Shown here: positions 1 through 13,952 of the stretch, piece by piece
Numbering within the stretch: position 1 is the first letter of the stretch
How the letters are laid out: every line of letters begins with the position of its first letter
From: Agrobacterium larrymoorei
GTDB lineage: Bacteria > Pseudomonadota > Alphaproteobacteria > Rhizobiales > Rhizobiaceae
Reading direction: 5' to 3'
Length of the DNA: 64,000 nt
NCBI RefSeq assembly: GCF_005145045.1
Contig: NZ_CP039691.1
Location: 1,314,001-1,378,000 of the forward strand
Position numbers and translations under genes: made by a program
The notes under the pieces: generated by a model
The model's database searches: none
Told to the model about the DNA's origin: nothing
What the model saw: only the letters and a program-made list of their open reading frames with translations

Positions 1-1
1 G

Positions 2-3826
<3,825 letters not shown>

Positions 3827-3836
3827 GATCAAAAAG

Positions 3837-3863
3837 GGCAGGCGCTTCACAAGGGCGCCTGCC
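3837..3863 (+). promoter_or_regulatory. Hairpin in the rpoB-rpoC gap
   Basis: A 9-bp GC-rich stem (3837-3845 with 3855-3863) and a 9-nt loop lie 10 bases after the rpoB stop. There is no T-run after it, so it looks like an RNA-processing or stabilising hairpin rather than an intrinsic terminator. Confidence 0.45.
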
Positions 3864-4004
3864 AGTTCGCTCACGGATGCGTGTTCGTGTGTGGACACTT
3901 TCGCCGCATTTTGCGGATAGATCCATGTTTGAGGCACTGGCCGGTCCGCCCGGGAAAGACCGCCAGATGCAAGCAAGGGGCTCCACCCCTTAAGGAGACA
4001 AGGC

Positions 4005-7000
4005 ATGAACCAAGAGGTCATGAATCTTTTCAACCCGCAGGTGCCCGCGCAGCATTTCGATTCCATCCGGATTTCGATCGCTTCGCCGGAAAAAATCCTG
4101 TCGTGGTCCTACGGCGAGATCAAGAAGCCGGAAACCATCAACTACCGCACGTTCAAGCCCGAACGTGACGGCCTGTTCTGCGCGCGCATTTTCGGACCTA
4201 TCAAGGACTATGAGTGCCTGTGCGGCAAGTACAAGCGCATGAAGTACAAGGGCATCATCTGCGAAAAGTGCGGCGTTGAAGTCACGCTGTCGCGCGTTCG
4301 CCGTGAGCGCATGGGCCACATCGAGCTCGCAGCACCCGTTGCCCACATCTGGTTCCTGAAGTCGCTGCCTTCGCGTATCTCGACCCTGCTCGACATGACG
4401 CTGAAGGATGTAGAGCGCGTTCTCTACTTTGAAAACTACATCGTGACCGAGCCTGGCCTGACTTCCCTGAAGCAGAACCAGCTTCTGTCCGAAGAAGAGT
4501 ACATGATCGCTGTGGATGAATTCGGTGAAGACCAGTTCACCGCCATGATCGGCGCCGAAGCGATCTATGAAATGCTTGCTTCCATGAATCTTGAGAAGAT
4601 TGCGGGCGACCTGCGCTCCGATCTGGCCGAGACCACCTCGGACCTCAAGCAGAAGAAGCTGATGAAGCGCCTGAAGATCGTTGAGAACTTCATGGAATCC
4701 GGCAACCGCCCGGAATGGATGATCATGAAGGTCGTTCCAGTGATCCCGCCGGACCTGCGTCCGCTGGTTCCGCTGGATGGCGGTCGTTTCGCGACGTCCG
4801 ACCTGAACGATCTCTATCGCCGCGTCATCAACCGTAACAACCGTCTGAAGCGCCTGATCGAGCTTCGCGCACCGGGCATCATCATCCGCAACGAAAAGCG
4901 TATGTTGCAGGAATCCGTTGACGCGCTGTTCGACAACGGCCGTCGCGGTCGCGTCATCACGGGTGCGAACAAGCGTCCGCTGAAGTCGCTCTCCGATATG
5001 CTCAAGGGCAAGCAGGGCCGCTTCCGTCAGAACCTTCTCGGCAAGCGCGTCGACTATTCCGGTCGTTCGGTTATCGTGACGGGTCCTGAGCTGAAGCTGC
5101 ACCAGTGTGGCCTTCCGAAGAAGATGGCGCTCGAACTGTTCAAGCCGTTCATCTATGCCCGCCTCGACGCGAAGGGTTACTCCTCCACCGTCAAGCAGGC
5201 CAAGAAGCTGGTTGAAAAGGAAAAGCCGGAAGTCTGGGATATCCTCGACGAGGTCATCCGCGAGCATCCGGTTCTTTTGAACCGCGCGCCGACGCTGCAC
5301 CGTCTGGGCATCCAGGCTTTCGAACCTACGCTGGTCGAAGGCAAGGCTATCCAGCTGCATCCGCTCGTCTGCACGGCCTTCAATGCCGACTTCGACGGTG
5401 ACCAGATGGCTGTTCACGTTCCGCTGTCGCTGGAAGCGCAGCTGGAAGCACGCGTGCTGATGATGTCGACCAACAACATCCTGCACCCTGCAAACGGCCA
5501 GCCGATCATCGTTCCTTCGCAGGACATGGTTCTCGGTCTTTACTACCTCTCGATCATGAACGAGCGCGAGCCCGGCGAAGGCATGGCTTTCTCCGACATG
5601 GGCGAGCTGCATCATGCTCTGGAAAACAAGGTCGTGACGCTGCACGCGAAAATTCGTGGCCGCTTCAAGACCGTCGATGCCGATGGCAAGCCTGTTTCGA
5701 AGATCTATGAAACGACCCCCGGTCGTATGATCATCGGCGAGCTTCTGCCGAAGAATGTCAACGTGCCGTTCGAGACCTGCAACCAGGAAATGACCAAGAA
5801 GAACATCTCCAAGATGATCGACACGGTCTACCGTCATTGCGGCCAGAAGGACACGGTCATTTTCTGTGACCGCATCATGCAGCTTGGCTTCACGCATGCC
5901 TGCCGCGCCGGCATTTCGTTCGGCAAGGACGACATGATCATTCCTGAAACCAAGGTGAAGATCGTTGGCGACACCGAAACGCTGGTCAAGGAATACGAGC
6001 AGCAGTACAATGACGGCCTGATCACTCAGGGCGAAAAGTACAACAAGGTCGTTGACGCCTGGGGCAAGGCAACCGAGAAGGTCGCTGAAGACATGATGGC
6101 CCGCATTAAGGCTGTCGAGTTCGACGCTGAGACCGGTCGTCAGAAGCCGATGAACGCCATCTACATGATGTCCCACTCCGGCGCGCGTGGTTCTCCGAAC
6201 CAGATGCGTCAGCTGGGTGGTATGCGCGGCCTCATGGCCAAGCCATCGGGCGAAATCATCGAGACGCCGATCATCTCGAACTTCAAGGAAGGCCTGACCG
6301 TTAACGAGTACTTCAACTCGACCCACGGTGCCCGTAAGGGTCTTGCAGACACCGCCTTGAAGACGGCTAACTCCGGTTACCTGACGCGTCGTCTCGTTGA
6401 CGTGGCACAGGACTGCATCGTCAATTCTCGTGATTGCGGCACCGACAAGGGCCTCACCATGACTGCCATCGTCGATGCCGGTCAGGTCGTTGCTTCGCTC
6501 GGCGCACGTATTCTCGGTCGTACGGCTCTGGACGACATCGACAACCCGGTCACTGGCGAGAACATCGTCAAGGCTGGCAAGCTGATCGATGAAGCCGAAG
6601 TCGCGATCATCGAAAAGGCTGGCATTCAGTCCGTTCGCATCCGTTCGGCTCTGACCTGCGAAATCCAGGTCGGTGTCTGCGGCGTCTGCTACGGTCGTGA
6701 CCTTGCACGCGGTACGCCTGTCAACATGGGTGAAGCTGTCGGCGTTATCGCCGCTCAGTCCATCGGTGAGCCGGGCACGCAGCTGACCATGCGCACGTTC
6801 CACCTTGGCGGCACGGCCAACGTGGTTGACCAGTCGTTCCTTGAAGCATCGTATGAAGGTACGATTCAGATCAAGAACCGCAACAGCCTGCGGAATTCCG
6901 AAGGCGTTCTCATCGCGATGGGCCGTAACATGTCGGTCACCATTCTCGATGAGCGCGGCGTAGAGCGTTCCTCGCAGCGTGTCGCTTACGGCTCCAAGCT

Positions 7001-8213
7001 GTTCGTGGACGATGGCGACAAGGTGAAGCGCGGTCAGCGTCTTGCAGAGTGGGACCCTTACACCCGTCCAATGATGACGGAAGTGGAAGGTACGGTTCAC
7101 TTCGAAGATCTGGTCGATGGTCTCTCCGTTCTCGAAGCGACCGACGAATCCACCGGTATCACCAAGCGTCAGGTTATCGACTGGCGTTCGACACCGCGTG
7201 GTTCGGACCTGAAGCCTGCAATCGTCATCAAGGATGCTTCCGGCGCTGTTGCCAAGCTGTCCCGTGGCGGCGAAGCTCGCTTCCAGCTGTCGGTGGATGC
7301 AATTCTGTCGGTCGAGCCCGGTCAAAAGGTCTTCCAGGGTGACGTTCTTGCACGTTCGCCGCTGGAAAGCGCCAAGACCAAGGACATCACCGGTGGTCTG
7401 CCGCGCGTTGCCGAACTCTTCGAAGCGCGTCGTCCGAAGGATCACGCTATCATCGCCGAAATCGATGGTACGATCCGTCTGGGCCGCGACTACAAGAACA
7501 AGCGCCGCGTGATGATCGAGCCTGCGGAAGATGGCGTCGAGCCGGTCGAATACCTGATCCCGAAGGGCAAGCCCTTCCACCTTCAGGAAGGCGACTACAT
7601 CGAGAAGGGTGAATACATTCTCGACGGCAACCCGGCACCGCACGACATTCTGGCGATCAAGGGCGTGGAGGCACTCGCTTCCTACCTCGTGAACGAAATC
7701 CAGGAAGTTTACCGTCTGCAGGGCGTTATCATCAACGACAAGCACATCGAAGTTATCGTTCGTCAGATGTTGCAGAAGGTGGAAATCACCGACGCAGGCG
7801 ACAGCCATTACATCGTCGGCGACAGCGTCGATCGCATCGAGATGGAAGACAACAACGACCGTCTGATCGAAGAAGGCAAGAAGCCTGCCTATGGCGAACC
7901 GGTTCTGCTCGGTATCACCAAGGCATCGCTCCAGACGCCGTCCTTCATCTCGGCTGCTTCGTTCCAGGAAACCACCAAGGTCCTGACCGAAGCTGCAATT
8001 GCCGGCAAGATGGACACGTTGCAGGGCCTCAAGGAAAACGTCATCGTCGGCCGCCTCATCCCGGCTGGTACCGGCGGCACCATGACGCAGATCCGCCGCA
8101 TCGCGACGACCCGCGACGACCTCATCATCGAGGAGCGCAAGAAGAGCACCGGCTCTGCTTCCGCCAACCAGATGCTGCAGGACATGACGGACAAGGCTCC
8201 TGCTGCCGAATAA
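4005..8213 (+). CDS. rpoC: RNA polymerase beta' subunit
   Basis: Largest subunit of RNA polymerase, 1402 aa, full length for alphaproteobacteria. The N-terminal zinc finger CLCGKYKR...CEKCG is near residues 70-90. The catalytic Mg-binding loop NADFDGD is near residue 460, and the second cysteine cluster ends in CGVCYG near residue 900. The C-terminal sandwich domain and ELFEARRPK motif are present. A good ribosome site (aaggag) lies about 8 bases before the ATG at 4005. It is co-transcribed with rpoB and ends just before a strong terminator. Confidence 0.99.
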   Translation: MNQEVMNLFNPQVPAQHFDSIRISIASPEKILSWSYGEIKKPETINYRTFKPERDGLFCARIFGPIKDYECLCGKYKRMKYKGIICEKCGVEVTLSRVRRERMGHIELAAPVAHIWFLKSLPSRISTLLDMTLKDVERVLYFENYIVTEPGLTSLKQNQLLSEEEYMIAVDEFGEDQFTAMIGAEAIYEMLASMNLEKIAGDLRSDLAETTSDLKQKKLMKRLKIVENFMESGNRPEWMIMKVVPVIPPDLRPLVPLDGGRFATSDLNDLYRRVINRNNRLKRLIELRAPGIIIRNEKRMLQESVDALFDNGRRGRVITGANKRPLKSLSDMLKGKQGRFRQNLLGKRVDYSGRSVIVTGPELKLHQCGLPKKMALELFKPFIYARLDAKGYSSTVKQAKKLVEKEKPEVWDILDEVIREHPVLLNRAPTLHRLGIQAFEPTLVEGKAIQLHPLVCTAFNADFDGDQMAVHVPLSLEAQLEARVLMMSTNNILHPANGQPIIVPSQDMVLGLYYLSIMNEREPGEGMAFSDMGELHHALENKVVTLHAKIRGRFKTVDADGKPVSKIYETTPGRMIIGELLPKNVNVPFETCNQEMTKKNISKMIDTVYRHCGQKDTVIFCDRIMQLGFTHACRAGISFGKDDMIIPETKVKIVGDTETLVKEYEQQYNDGLITQGEKYNKVVDAWGKATEKVAEDMMARIKAVEFDAETGRQKPMNAIYMMSHSGARGSPNQMRQLGGMRGLMAKPSGEIIETPIISNFKEGLTVNEYFNSTHGARKGLADTALKTANSGYLTRRLVDVAQDCIVNSRDCGTDKGLTMTAIVDAGQVVASLGARILGRTALDDIDNPVTGENIVKAGKLIDEAEVAIIEKAGIQSVRIRSALTCEIQVGVCGVCYGRDLARGTPVNMGEAVGVIAAQSIGEPGTQLTMRTFHLGGTANVVDQSFLEASYEGTIQIKNRNSLRNSEGVLIAMGRNMSVTILDERGVERSSQRVAYGSKLFVDDGDKVKRGQRLAEWDPYTRPMMTEVEGTVHFEDLVDGLSVLEATDESTGITKRQVIDWRSTPRGSDLKPAIVIKDASGAVAKLSRGGEARFQLSVDAILSVEPGQKVFQGDVLARSPLESAKTKDITGGLPRVAELFEARRPKDHAIIAEIDGTIRLGRDYKNKRRVMIEPAEDGVEPVEYLIPKGKPFHLQEGDYIEKGEYILDGNPAPHDILAIKGVEALASYLVNEIQEVYRLQGVIINDKHIEVIVRQMLQKVEITDAGDSHYIVGDSVDRIEMEDNNDRLIEEGKKPAYGEPVLLGITKASLQTPSFISAASFQETTKVLTEAAIAGKMDTLQGLKENVIVGRLIPAGTGGTMTQIRRIATTRDDLIIEERKKSTGSASANQMLQDMTDKAPAAE

Positions 8214-8263
8214 GGCAGTTAGAGCAGGGGCCTCCTAGGGAGGTTCCTTCTGGTAGAAATAGA

Positions 8264-8296
8264 AACGCCCGGAGTGATCCGGGCGTTTTTTGTTTT
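8264..8296 (+). terminator. Intrinsic terminator of rpoBC
   Basis: A 10-bp perfect stem (8264-8273 with 8278-8287), a 4-nt loop and a run of T's starting inside the stem. It lies 50 bases after the rpoC stop. The reverse complement also has a partly T-rich tail, so it may help end the convergent gene at 8334. Confidence 0.9.
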
Positions 8297-8333
8297 TGAA
8301 GCTTTGCTGACGGTCATTTATATAGAGAGGTTC

Positions 8334-8690
8334 TCAGCTGGCCTGTGCAAATTTCGGCAAAACCAGATCGCCGACATTATACGCATGGAACTCACTCTTC
8401 GAGACCGTTTCAAGCCGCCGAAATTTTTCAACGAATACTGGGTCGGAGAAGAACTCGTCCACGTTGCCCGCGTTTTCGATTGCCTCGATGTTGACGACGG
8501 TTAGTCCGTCCGTGCTTTTGGCGAGGTTGCTCCAGAGAAACCCTTGCTTTCTTTCCGCCACATAGTGAACGACGTCCTGAATGATTTCGAATGCTTCATC
8601 CTGTTTACCCGGGTGAACATGAATGACATTGACGATGAAAGTGGTTGGTTTTGGAGCATTGCTAAATCCGGCGATGAAGCTGGTATTCAT
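8334..8690 (-). CDS. Antibiotic biosynthesis monooxygenase (ABM) domain protein
   Basis: A small protein of about 118 aa that looks like a single-domain ABM-fold protein. It has an N-terminal strand FIVNVIHVHPGKQDEAFEII, the middle strand KQGFLWSNLAKSTDG and a C-terminal VEKFRRLETVSKSEFHAYNV segment. Such dimeric ferredoxin-like proteins oxidise quinol-type or polyketide substrates without cofactor, degrade haem, or have unknown roles; the substrate here cannot be read from sequence. The start is taken at the second Met (8690); a start at 8705 would add five residues. It is divergent from the LysR gene at 8814, which probably regulates it. Confidence 0.75.
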   Translation of the reverse strand: MNTSFIAGFSNAPKPTTFIVNVIHVHPGKQDEAFEIIQDVVHYVAERKQGFLWSNLAKSTDGLTVVNIEAIENAGNVDEFFSDPVFVEKFRRLETVSKSEFHAYNVGDLVLPKFAQAS

Positions 8691-8777
8691 TGTGTTTCCT
8701 TTCACGAAAATCGGCGTTTACCGCCGCGCCCAGCTAGATATCCATCTCGGGATAAGCGATAAACAGTCGCGTATTCC

Positions 8778-8796
8778 AATAAGAGCGGAACTTATT
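8778..8796. promoter_or_regulatory. Candidate LysR operator (inverted repeat)
   Basis: A 6-bp inverted repeat AATAAG-N7-CTTATT lies between the divergent ABM and LysR genes, 18 bases before the LysR ATG. The size and place fit autoregulation by a LysR-type protein. This is inference from position and symmetry only. Confidence 0.4.
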
Positions 8797-8813
8797 TCCG
8801 TAATAGGAGTGGG

Positions 8814-9740
8814 ATGGACAAGCTCGGTGCGCTGACGATTTTCGTTCACACGGCTGAGGGTGGAAGCTTCGTTGCGGCTTCTCAACGCTTGGGGCTTTCC
8901 AGTTCGGCTGTCGGCAAGGCAATCGCGCGGCTCGAGCAGGAAATGGGCGTACGCCTTTTCCATCGTTCGACACGAAGCATGACATTGACGGAGGAAGGCA
9001 GTTTCTTTCTCGATACTTGCCGAAGGGTTCTTTCCGAACTGGACTCGGCGGAAGCACAACTCTCGAAATCCCAGAGCAAACCTCGTGGTCTACTGCGTGT
9101 GAGCTTCCCGTTGACGGGAATGCTGTTGATGCCGGCCATATCGGCTTTCATGAAGGCCTATCCCGAAATCGATCTGGATCTGGATTTCACCGACCGTCTC
9201 GTTGACGTCATTGAAGAGGGGTTCGATGCTGTCGTCCGCACCGGCGAAGTACGTGACACGCGGTTGATGAATAGGAAGCTTGGCTCATTCAAACACCGCC
9301 TCGTCGCTTCGCCTGACTATCTAACGCGGGAAGGTGTGCCGCAGGTCCCTGAAGATTTGATGCGTCATCGGTGTATGCATCACCGATACGCCAATTCCGG
9401 AAAACTGGAACCATGGCCGCTTGTGAGGGACGGTAAAGACTTGCGCCTTGCGCTGCCAACCACGACGATTGCCAGTACGCTTGAACCGCTTATCCACCTT
9501 GCCGAAAATGGCTTCGGCATATCCTGTTTGCCCGACTTTGCGGTCGCTAAGCAGATCGAAGATGGCAACCTGATCTCGCTGCTCGACTGCTTCACGGCAG
9601 AGGCGGGAGTTTTTCGAGTTCTCTGGCCGACGAGTCGCTATTTATCGCCCAAGATCCGAGTGTTCGTGGATTTTATGGCCGAAAATCTGTTCGTAGCCAG
9701 GAGGAGCGCTGGTCGTATCGATAGTAAGCGAGTTGAGTGA
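8814..9740 (+). CDS. LysR-family transcriptional regulator
   Basis: A 308-aa regulator. The N-terminal winged HTH (about residues 1-60, with GSFVAASQRLGLSSSAVGKA then RLEQEMGVRLFHRSTRS) is typical of the family. The C-terminal effector domain resembles the LysR group found beside oxidoreductases (PEIDLDLDFTDRLVDVIEEGFD). It is divergently placed to the ABM-domain gene, the classic LysR-target layout, so that gene is the likely target. The inducer is unknown. No truncation is seen. Confidence 0.92.
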   Translation: MDKLGALTIFVHTAEGGSFVAASQRLGLSSSAVGKAIARLEQEMGVRLFHRSTRSMTLTEEGSFFLDTCRRVLSELDSAEAQLSKSQSKPRGLLRVSFPLTGMLLMPAISAFMKAYPEIDLDLDFTDRLVDVIEEGFDAVVRTGEVRDTRLMNRKLGSFKHRLVASPDYLTREGVPQVPEDLMRHRCMHHRYANSGKLEPWPLVRDGKDLRLALPTTTIASTLEPLIHLAENGFGISCLPDFAVAKQIEDGNLISLLDCFTAEAGVFRVLWPTSRYLSPKIRVFVDFMAENLFVARRSAGRIDSKRVE

Positions 9741-9857
9741 GGTTCCGAACGCCGATGGATATCGATTAAAGAGATCGTGATCCTGCCGTTAAGAGGTTGT
9801 TAACACTGGCCGAGCAGAGATGAATGCAACTTCAAATGTGTGCAGATGCCATTCCTT

Positions 9858-9863
9858 TATAAT
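9858..9863 (+). promoter_or_regulatory. Possible -10 element before the PBP gene
   Basis: A perfect TATAAT lies 45 bases before the penicillin-binding protein start. No convincing -35 is seen at 16-18 bp, so the promoter call is weak. Confidence 0.3.
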
Positions 9864-9907
9864 GTATTCGGCATTTCACTACCTGGCGTTTATCTCGGAT
9901 CGTAATC

Positions 9908-11674
9908 ATGTCGCTGCTGGCGCAAATCGCTAATCTCAGAAGTCGGGCTCATTTTGTTTTAGGGCGGGGAGGCCGTCGTGGGCGTGGTGGTCCGGGGGCC
10001 AGCGTCAAGCCGCAGCGTCTTTTGCAGGCCAGGCAGCGCATTGCGCTGATGGGCATTGGCTGCGCGATAGCCTTTACGATCATGGGTGGACGGTTGGTTC
10101 AGTATGCGATGGTGGAGCCGGTCGTAACCGGGAGCCTCGGTCCAGTTTCTCGCGTGGCATCCCGCCCCAACATTACCGATAGAAACGGTGAGTTGCTGGC
10201 GACGGATTTGAATATGGTGTCGCTCTATGCCGATCCGCGGCGTATTGTCGATCCAGACGAGGTGGTGGAGAAGCTTGCGACCGTGATACCCGGCCTTGAC
10301 TGGAAGGGCACGCATGCGAAGCTTCGCTCGGATTCTGCATTTCAGTGGCTGAGGCGGCAGCTGACGCCGAAGCAGCAGGCGGATATTCTTGCGCTTGGCA
10401 TTCCGGGCATTGGTTTTCGGCCTGAAAAGAGCCGTTTCTATCCCGGTGGCGTCGCGGCGTCTCATGTCATCGGCCATGTCAATGTCGATAATCAGGGTCT
10501 TGCCGGGATGGAACGCTATCTCGATCAGCAGGGTCTGTCCGAACTGCGCGCGCTTGGGATGACCGGAGAGGCGTCTCTGGCGCCGGTGCAGCTGTCCATC
10601 GATCTTCGCGCGCAAAGCATCGTGCGCAACATCGTCCACGAGTCGATGATCAACTATCGGGCCGAGGCTGCTGGCGCGGTCATCCTTGATGTTCATACCG
10701 GCGAAGTCATCGCCATGGCTTCCGTGCCGGATTACGATCCCAATCAACCATCGCGCACACTTCCCAATGGCAGCGTGGACAAGGAATATGAGAAGGGCTG
10801 GTTCAACCGCATGAGCAATGCCACCTTCGAGATGGGCTCGACGTTCAAGAGTTTCACTCTTGCCATGGGGCTGGATGCGCAGAAGATTACGCTCAACACG
10901 GTGGTCGATGCGACGCGCCCGATCCGTATGGGCGGCTTCACCATTCGGGATTTCAGGGGAAAGAACAAGCCGCTTACCATCCCCGAAGTGTTTCAATATT
11001 CCTCCAATATCGGCACTGCGGCTGTTGCGGACAGGGTAGGAATTGAAGGGCATCAGGAGTTTTTGACGCGGCTCGGGCTGCTGTCGAAGATGGAAACGGA
11101 AATGCCGGGTGTCGCGACGCCGACGCAGCCCAGAACGTGGAAGAAAATCAACTCGGTGACGATCTCCTTCGGCCACGGCGTCGCGACCACGCCGTTGCAG
11201 ACGGCGGTTGCTGCGGCGGCGCTGGTCAATGGCGGCCATCTGATCCAGCCCACCTTCCTGCCGCGCACGCGCGAAGAGGCGCAGCTCGTGGCAAAGAGGG
11301 TGGTGAAGGAGAAGACCAGCGCCGATATGCGCTTTCTTTATAACTGGAACGGCGTGAAGGGATCGGGCCGAAGCGCGCAGGTGGAAGGTTTTCACGTTGG
11401 CGGCAAAACCGGCACGGCGGACAAGGTGATCAATGGCCGTTACGCCAGCGATATCAATTTCAATGCCTTTGTGGCGGCTTTCCCGATGGACAAGCCGAAA
11501 TACATCGTTCTTACCATCATTGACGCCCCCGTTGCGGGTGAAAATGGCGGGCGAACCGCAGCATCCACCGCCGCCCCCATGGTCAAGGAAATCATCAGCC
11601 GCACCGCTCCGTTGCTTGGCGTCACACCGCGATTTGGCACGCCGGAAAGCCCTGTCTTGCTGGTGAATTACTGA
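9908..11674 (+). CDS. FtsI-type penicillin-binding protein (paralogue)
   Basis: A class B, monofunctional peptidoglycan transpeptidase of 588 aa. A short basic cytoplasmic tail is followed by one membrane anchor (about residues 46-66), a PBP dimerisation domain (SRPNITDRNGELLATD) and the transpeptidase domain. The active-site motifs are complete: S311TFK, S365SN and K500TG. The family uses the serine to cross-link lipid-II-derived peptides in the periplasm at the septum or pole. It is not in a dcw cluster (no mraY, mur or ftsW nearby), so it is probably a second FtsI-like enzyme rather than the division-cluster copy. Its 3' end overlaps the convergent MFS gene by 7 bp. Confidence 0.9.
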   Translation: MSLLAQIANLRSRAHFVLGRGGRRGRGGPGASVKPQRLLQARQRIALMGIGCAIAFTIMGGRLVQYAMVEPVVTGSLGPVSRVASRPNITDRNGELLATDLNMVSLYADPRRIVDPDEVVEKLATVIPGLDWKGTHAKLRSDSAFQWLRRQLTPKQQADILALGIPGIGFRPEKSRFYPGGVAASHVIGHVNVDNQGLAGMERYLDQQGLSELRALGMTGEASLAPVQLSIDLRAQSIVRNIVHESMINYRAEAAGAVILDVHTGEVIAMASVPDYDPNQPSRTLPNGSVDKEYEKGWFNRMSNATFEMGSTFKSFTLAMGLDAQKITLNTVVDATRPIRMGGFTIRDFRGKNKPLTIPEVFQYSSNIGTAAVADRVGIEGHQEFLTRLGLLSKMETEMPGVATPTQPRTWKKINSVTISFGHGVATTPLQTAVAAAALVNGGHLIQPTFLPRTREEAQLVAKRVVKEKTSADMRFLYNWNGVKGSGRSAQVEGFHVGGKTGTADKVINGRYASDINFNAFVAAFPMDKPKYIVLTIIDAPVAGENGGRTAASTAAPMVKEIISRTAPLLGVTPRFGTPESPVLLVNY

Positions 11675-12875
11675 AGCGGCGGCGGTAACGGAACGTCCGT
11701 TTCCGCGGTTTCAAAGTCGGCGCGTTTCATCAGCGCGAGGCCAAGCAGGCATGAAAAGGCAAAGATGGAGATGAGAAGCGCGGTCCAAAGCGCAGCCTCC
11801 GGGCTGGCCGACGTCATGATCAGCGAAAAGAGCGGCGGCGCGGTGGCGAAGGCGAGGTTGAGCGGAACTGCCATCTGTGATGAAGCGCGGGCATAGGCCG
11901 CCGGTGGAAACAGTTCCAGCGGAAGAGTGGCGCGGGCCACGGCAGTCACACCACTCGCAACTCCGTAGAGTGTTGCAAAAAGAATTGCGCCAGCGAAACC
12001 GTCTGCCTGTAATAGGATTATGAAGCTGAAGGGAAACAGCGCGGCGCCCGCTATGCTGATGAGCAAGCCGGATACCCGATTGCCAGCGACAACCTCCACC
12101 ATTCGCCCGGCCCATTGCGCGATGCCGATGAAGGCGGCGGCTGTGATGGCGTGGGCGTGATCGAGACCTCTGGCCTCGAAAAGGATAATGATCGTCAGGG
12201 CGAAGCCCCATGTGAAGAAGCCGTTTGCTGCAAAACTGGTGGCCAACAGCATGAATTTCGCGCGGTTGACCGTTGCGCCTTTCGCGCTCTCGGCCTTTTC
12301 CGCCTTGTTGCGGTGCGAGGCCAATGCTTTCCAGTGCAATGGGGTGCAGATGACCAAAAGCAGGACGGCGTAGAGTAGTGTCGTCGCGCGCCAGCCCCAT
12401 TCATTCATCAGGATGCTGGTAATGGGCCAGGTAATCGTCGAGGTTAAGCCGCCAGCCAGAACGAGGAAGCTGAGTGCTTTCTTCGCATGATTGCCCGCAA
12501 CTTCCGTCAGCGCGATTTGCGCTGCGGTCGTCAACATGCAAGCGCCAGCTATGCCGATAATGATCCAGGCGAGAAAATATGAGATGGGGCCGCTGCGCTC
12601 AGCGCCAGAAGGCCGAGGGCACCAATCGGTGATCCCACCACCATGATCACCCGCGCACCATGGCGCTCGAAGAGAGTGCGCAGTGGCCAGGACATCAGCG
12701 CCATCATCACCAGCATGGCTGTTGGGCCCGCCATGATGACGGGCAGCGGAAGGCCGAGGTCTGTCGCAAAGAGAGAACCTGCGACCGCGGGCAGCCAGAA
12801 CGTGGCGCCCCAGCCAATCAGCTGGGTGACCGATAAGGCCGCAACGGCAAAGAGAGCAGGTGAGGGGCGTGGCAT
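11668..12875 (-). pseudogene. MFS transporter gene with a frameshift
   Basis: The two halves of one Major Facilitator Superfamily permease lie in different frames. The N-terminal part (12875 to about 12590; MPRPSPALFAVAALSVTQLI then WGATFWLPAVAGSL) covers the first helices. The remainder (about 12589 to 11668; SYFLAWIIIGIAGACMLTTA and on) covers the other helices to the C-terminus. Joined, they give about 400 aa, normal for the family. The break falls at a run of four G's (12586-12589, C's on the coding strand); one extra base restores AAAPISYFLAWI. It may be a true pseudogene or a base-calling error. Substrate unknown. Confidence 0.8.
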
Positions 12876-12946
12876 CTGGGGTGGGGGCGATCATCAATAG
12901 TATCTTGCTTCAACCACCATAATCAGGATTTGCGAACCTCCTGTGA

Positions 12947-13855
12947 CTATCGATCCGCTCCTACACCCTGCGGGGGACCATCCGCCAAATGATCGAAAAG
13001 TGCGCGAATAACAGGGCTTGGCTCGGTATCTTTTGCCAGGCAGACGGCGAGGTTTCTTCGGGCCCATGTGTCCGTTAGCGGGGTGATTGAGATTTGGCAC
13101 GTTCGCTTGCACTGACGGGCAATCGTCAGCGGGACGATGGCGATGCCAAGACCGGTGCTTGCCGCATTACATATGCTTTCGAAGGTGCGCAGCCTGATGC
13201 GATGGCGCAGCCTTGCCCCGATCTTTTCCGCCTGCCCCTGTATGTGCGCCTGTAATGCGCCGTCTTCCAGCCCGATGAAATATTCATCCATAAGCGTGTT
13301 GAAACGGACCTGCTTCTCTTTCGCAAGCGCATGGTCCGGAGCGGTCACGAGGGCGAGTTGGCTGACGGTAAATGGCTGGAGGACCAGTCCCTCATGGGCT
13401 GCGGCATCCGAGAGAATACCGATATCGGCACAACCGGCCACGACGCTGCGGGCGATTTCCTGGCTCTGACGTTCGCGTAGATCGACATCCACCTGTGGGT
13501 TGGCCGCGAGCCATGGCGTGAGGCGCAGCGGGAGCGTTTCGACAATGGCGGCGGTATTGGCATGCACGCGGATCTCCGTTCGCAAACCCTTGGCAAACTG
13601 CCCGAGATCAGCGCGCATCGCTGCCACTTGCGAAAGGATTTTTCGGGCGTGCTGGCAGAGCGTCTCTCCGGCTTCGGTTGGAGTGACACCTCTGCGGCCT
13701 CTTACCAGCAGGCGAACACTGCCGAGCGCTTCCATCTCTTTCAGTCGATCACTTGCCGCAGCCAGCGACAGTCCTACTTCGGAGGCGCCATGCGTGATGC
13801 TGCCCGCATCTGCAACGGCAAGAAAGAGACGGAGGTCAGTGAGATCGTAACGCAT
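12947..13855 (-). CDS. LysR-family transcriptional regulator
   Basis: A regulator of about 302 aa. The N-terminal winged HTH has LRLFLAVADAGSITHGASEV then LSLAAASDRLKEMEALGSVR, and the effector-binding domain spans about residues 90-295. The start is placed at MRYDLTDL; MLMRYDL at 13861 is the alternative. It is divergent from the TauE/SafE permease at 13953 with a 21-bp inverted repeat between them, so it very likely controls that permease. It may also be read through into the broken MFS gene downstream on the same strand. Confidence 0.92.
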   Translation of the reverse strand: MRYDLTDLRLFLAVADAGSITHGASEVGLSLAAASDRLKEMEALGSVRLLVRGRRGVTPTEAGETLCQHARKILSQVAAMRADLGQFAKGLRTEIRVHANTAAIVETLPLRLTPWLAANPQVDVDLRERQSQEIARSVVAGCADIGILSDAAAHEGLVLQPFTVSQLALVTAPDHALAKEKQVRFNTLMDEYFIGLEDGALQAHIQGQAEKIGARLRHRIRLRTFESICNAASTGLGIAIVPLTIARQCKRTCQISITPLTDTWARRNLAVCLAKDTEPSPVIRALFDHLADGPPQGVGADR

Positions 13856-13878
13856 CAACATAGCTTACCCACAGGTCA

Positions 13879-13899
13879 GCCTTCGGTCTAGCCGAAGGC
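13879..13899. promoter_or_regulatory. Candidate LysR operator
   Basis: A perfect 8-bp inverted repeat GCCTTCGG-N5-CCGAAGGC sits between the divergent LysR and permease genes, 54 bases before the permease ATG. A DnaA-like TTACCCACA sequence lies just beside it (13865-13873). Confidence 0.5.
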
Positions 13900-13952
13900 A
13901 TCATACGGTATATGCGCATTGTGGAATAACGGTGGAGCTCTATGAGTAGCGT

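Noticed and set aside
3990..7808. 1272-codon open frame on the minus strand opposite rpoC
   Set aside because: It is the mirror of rpoC's strong codon bias; rpoC is unmistakable and the antisense product resembles no protein.
12549..12875. Separate small membrane protein
   Set aside because: It is the N-terminal part of the frameshifted MFS transporter, not a gene of its own.
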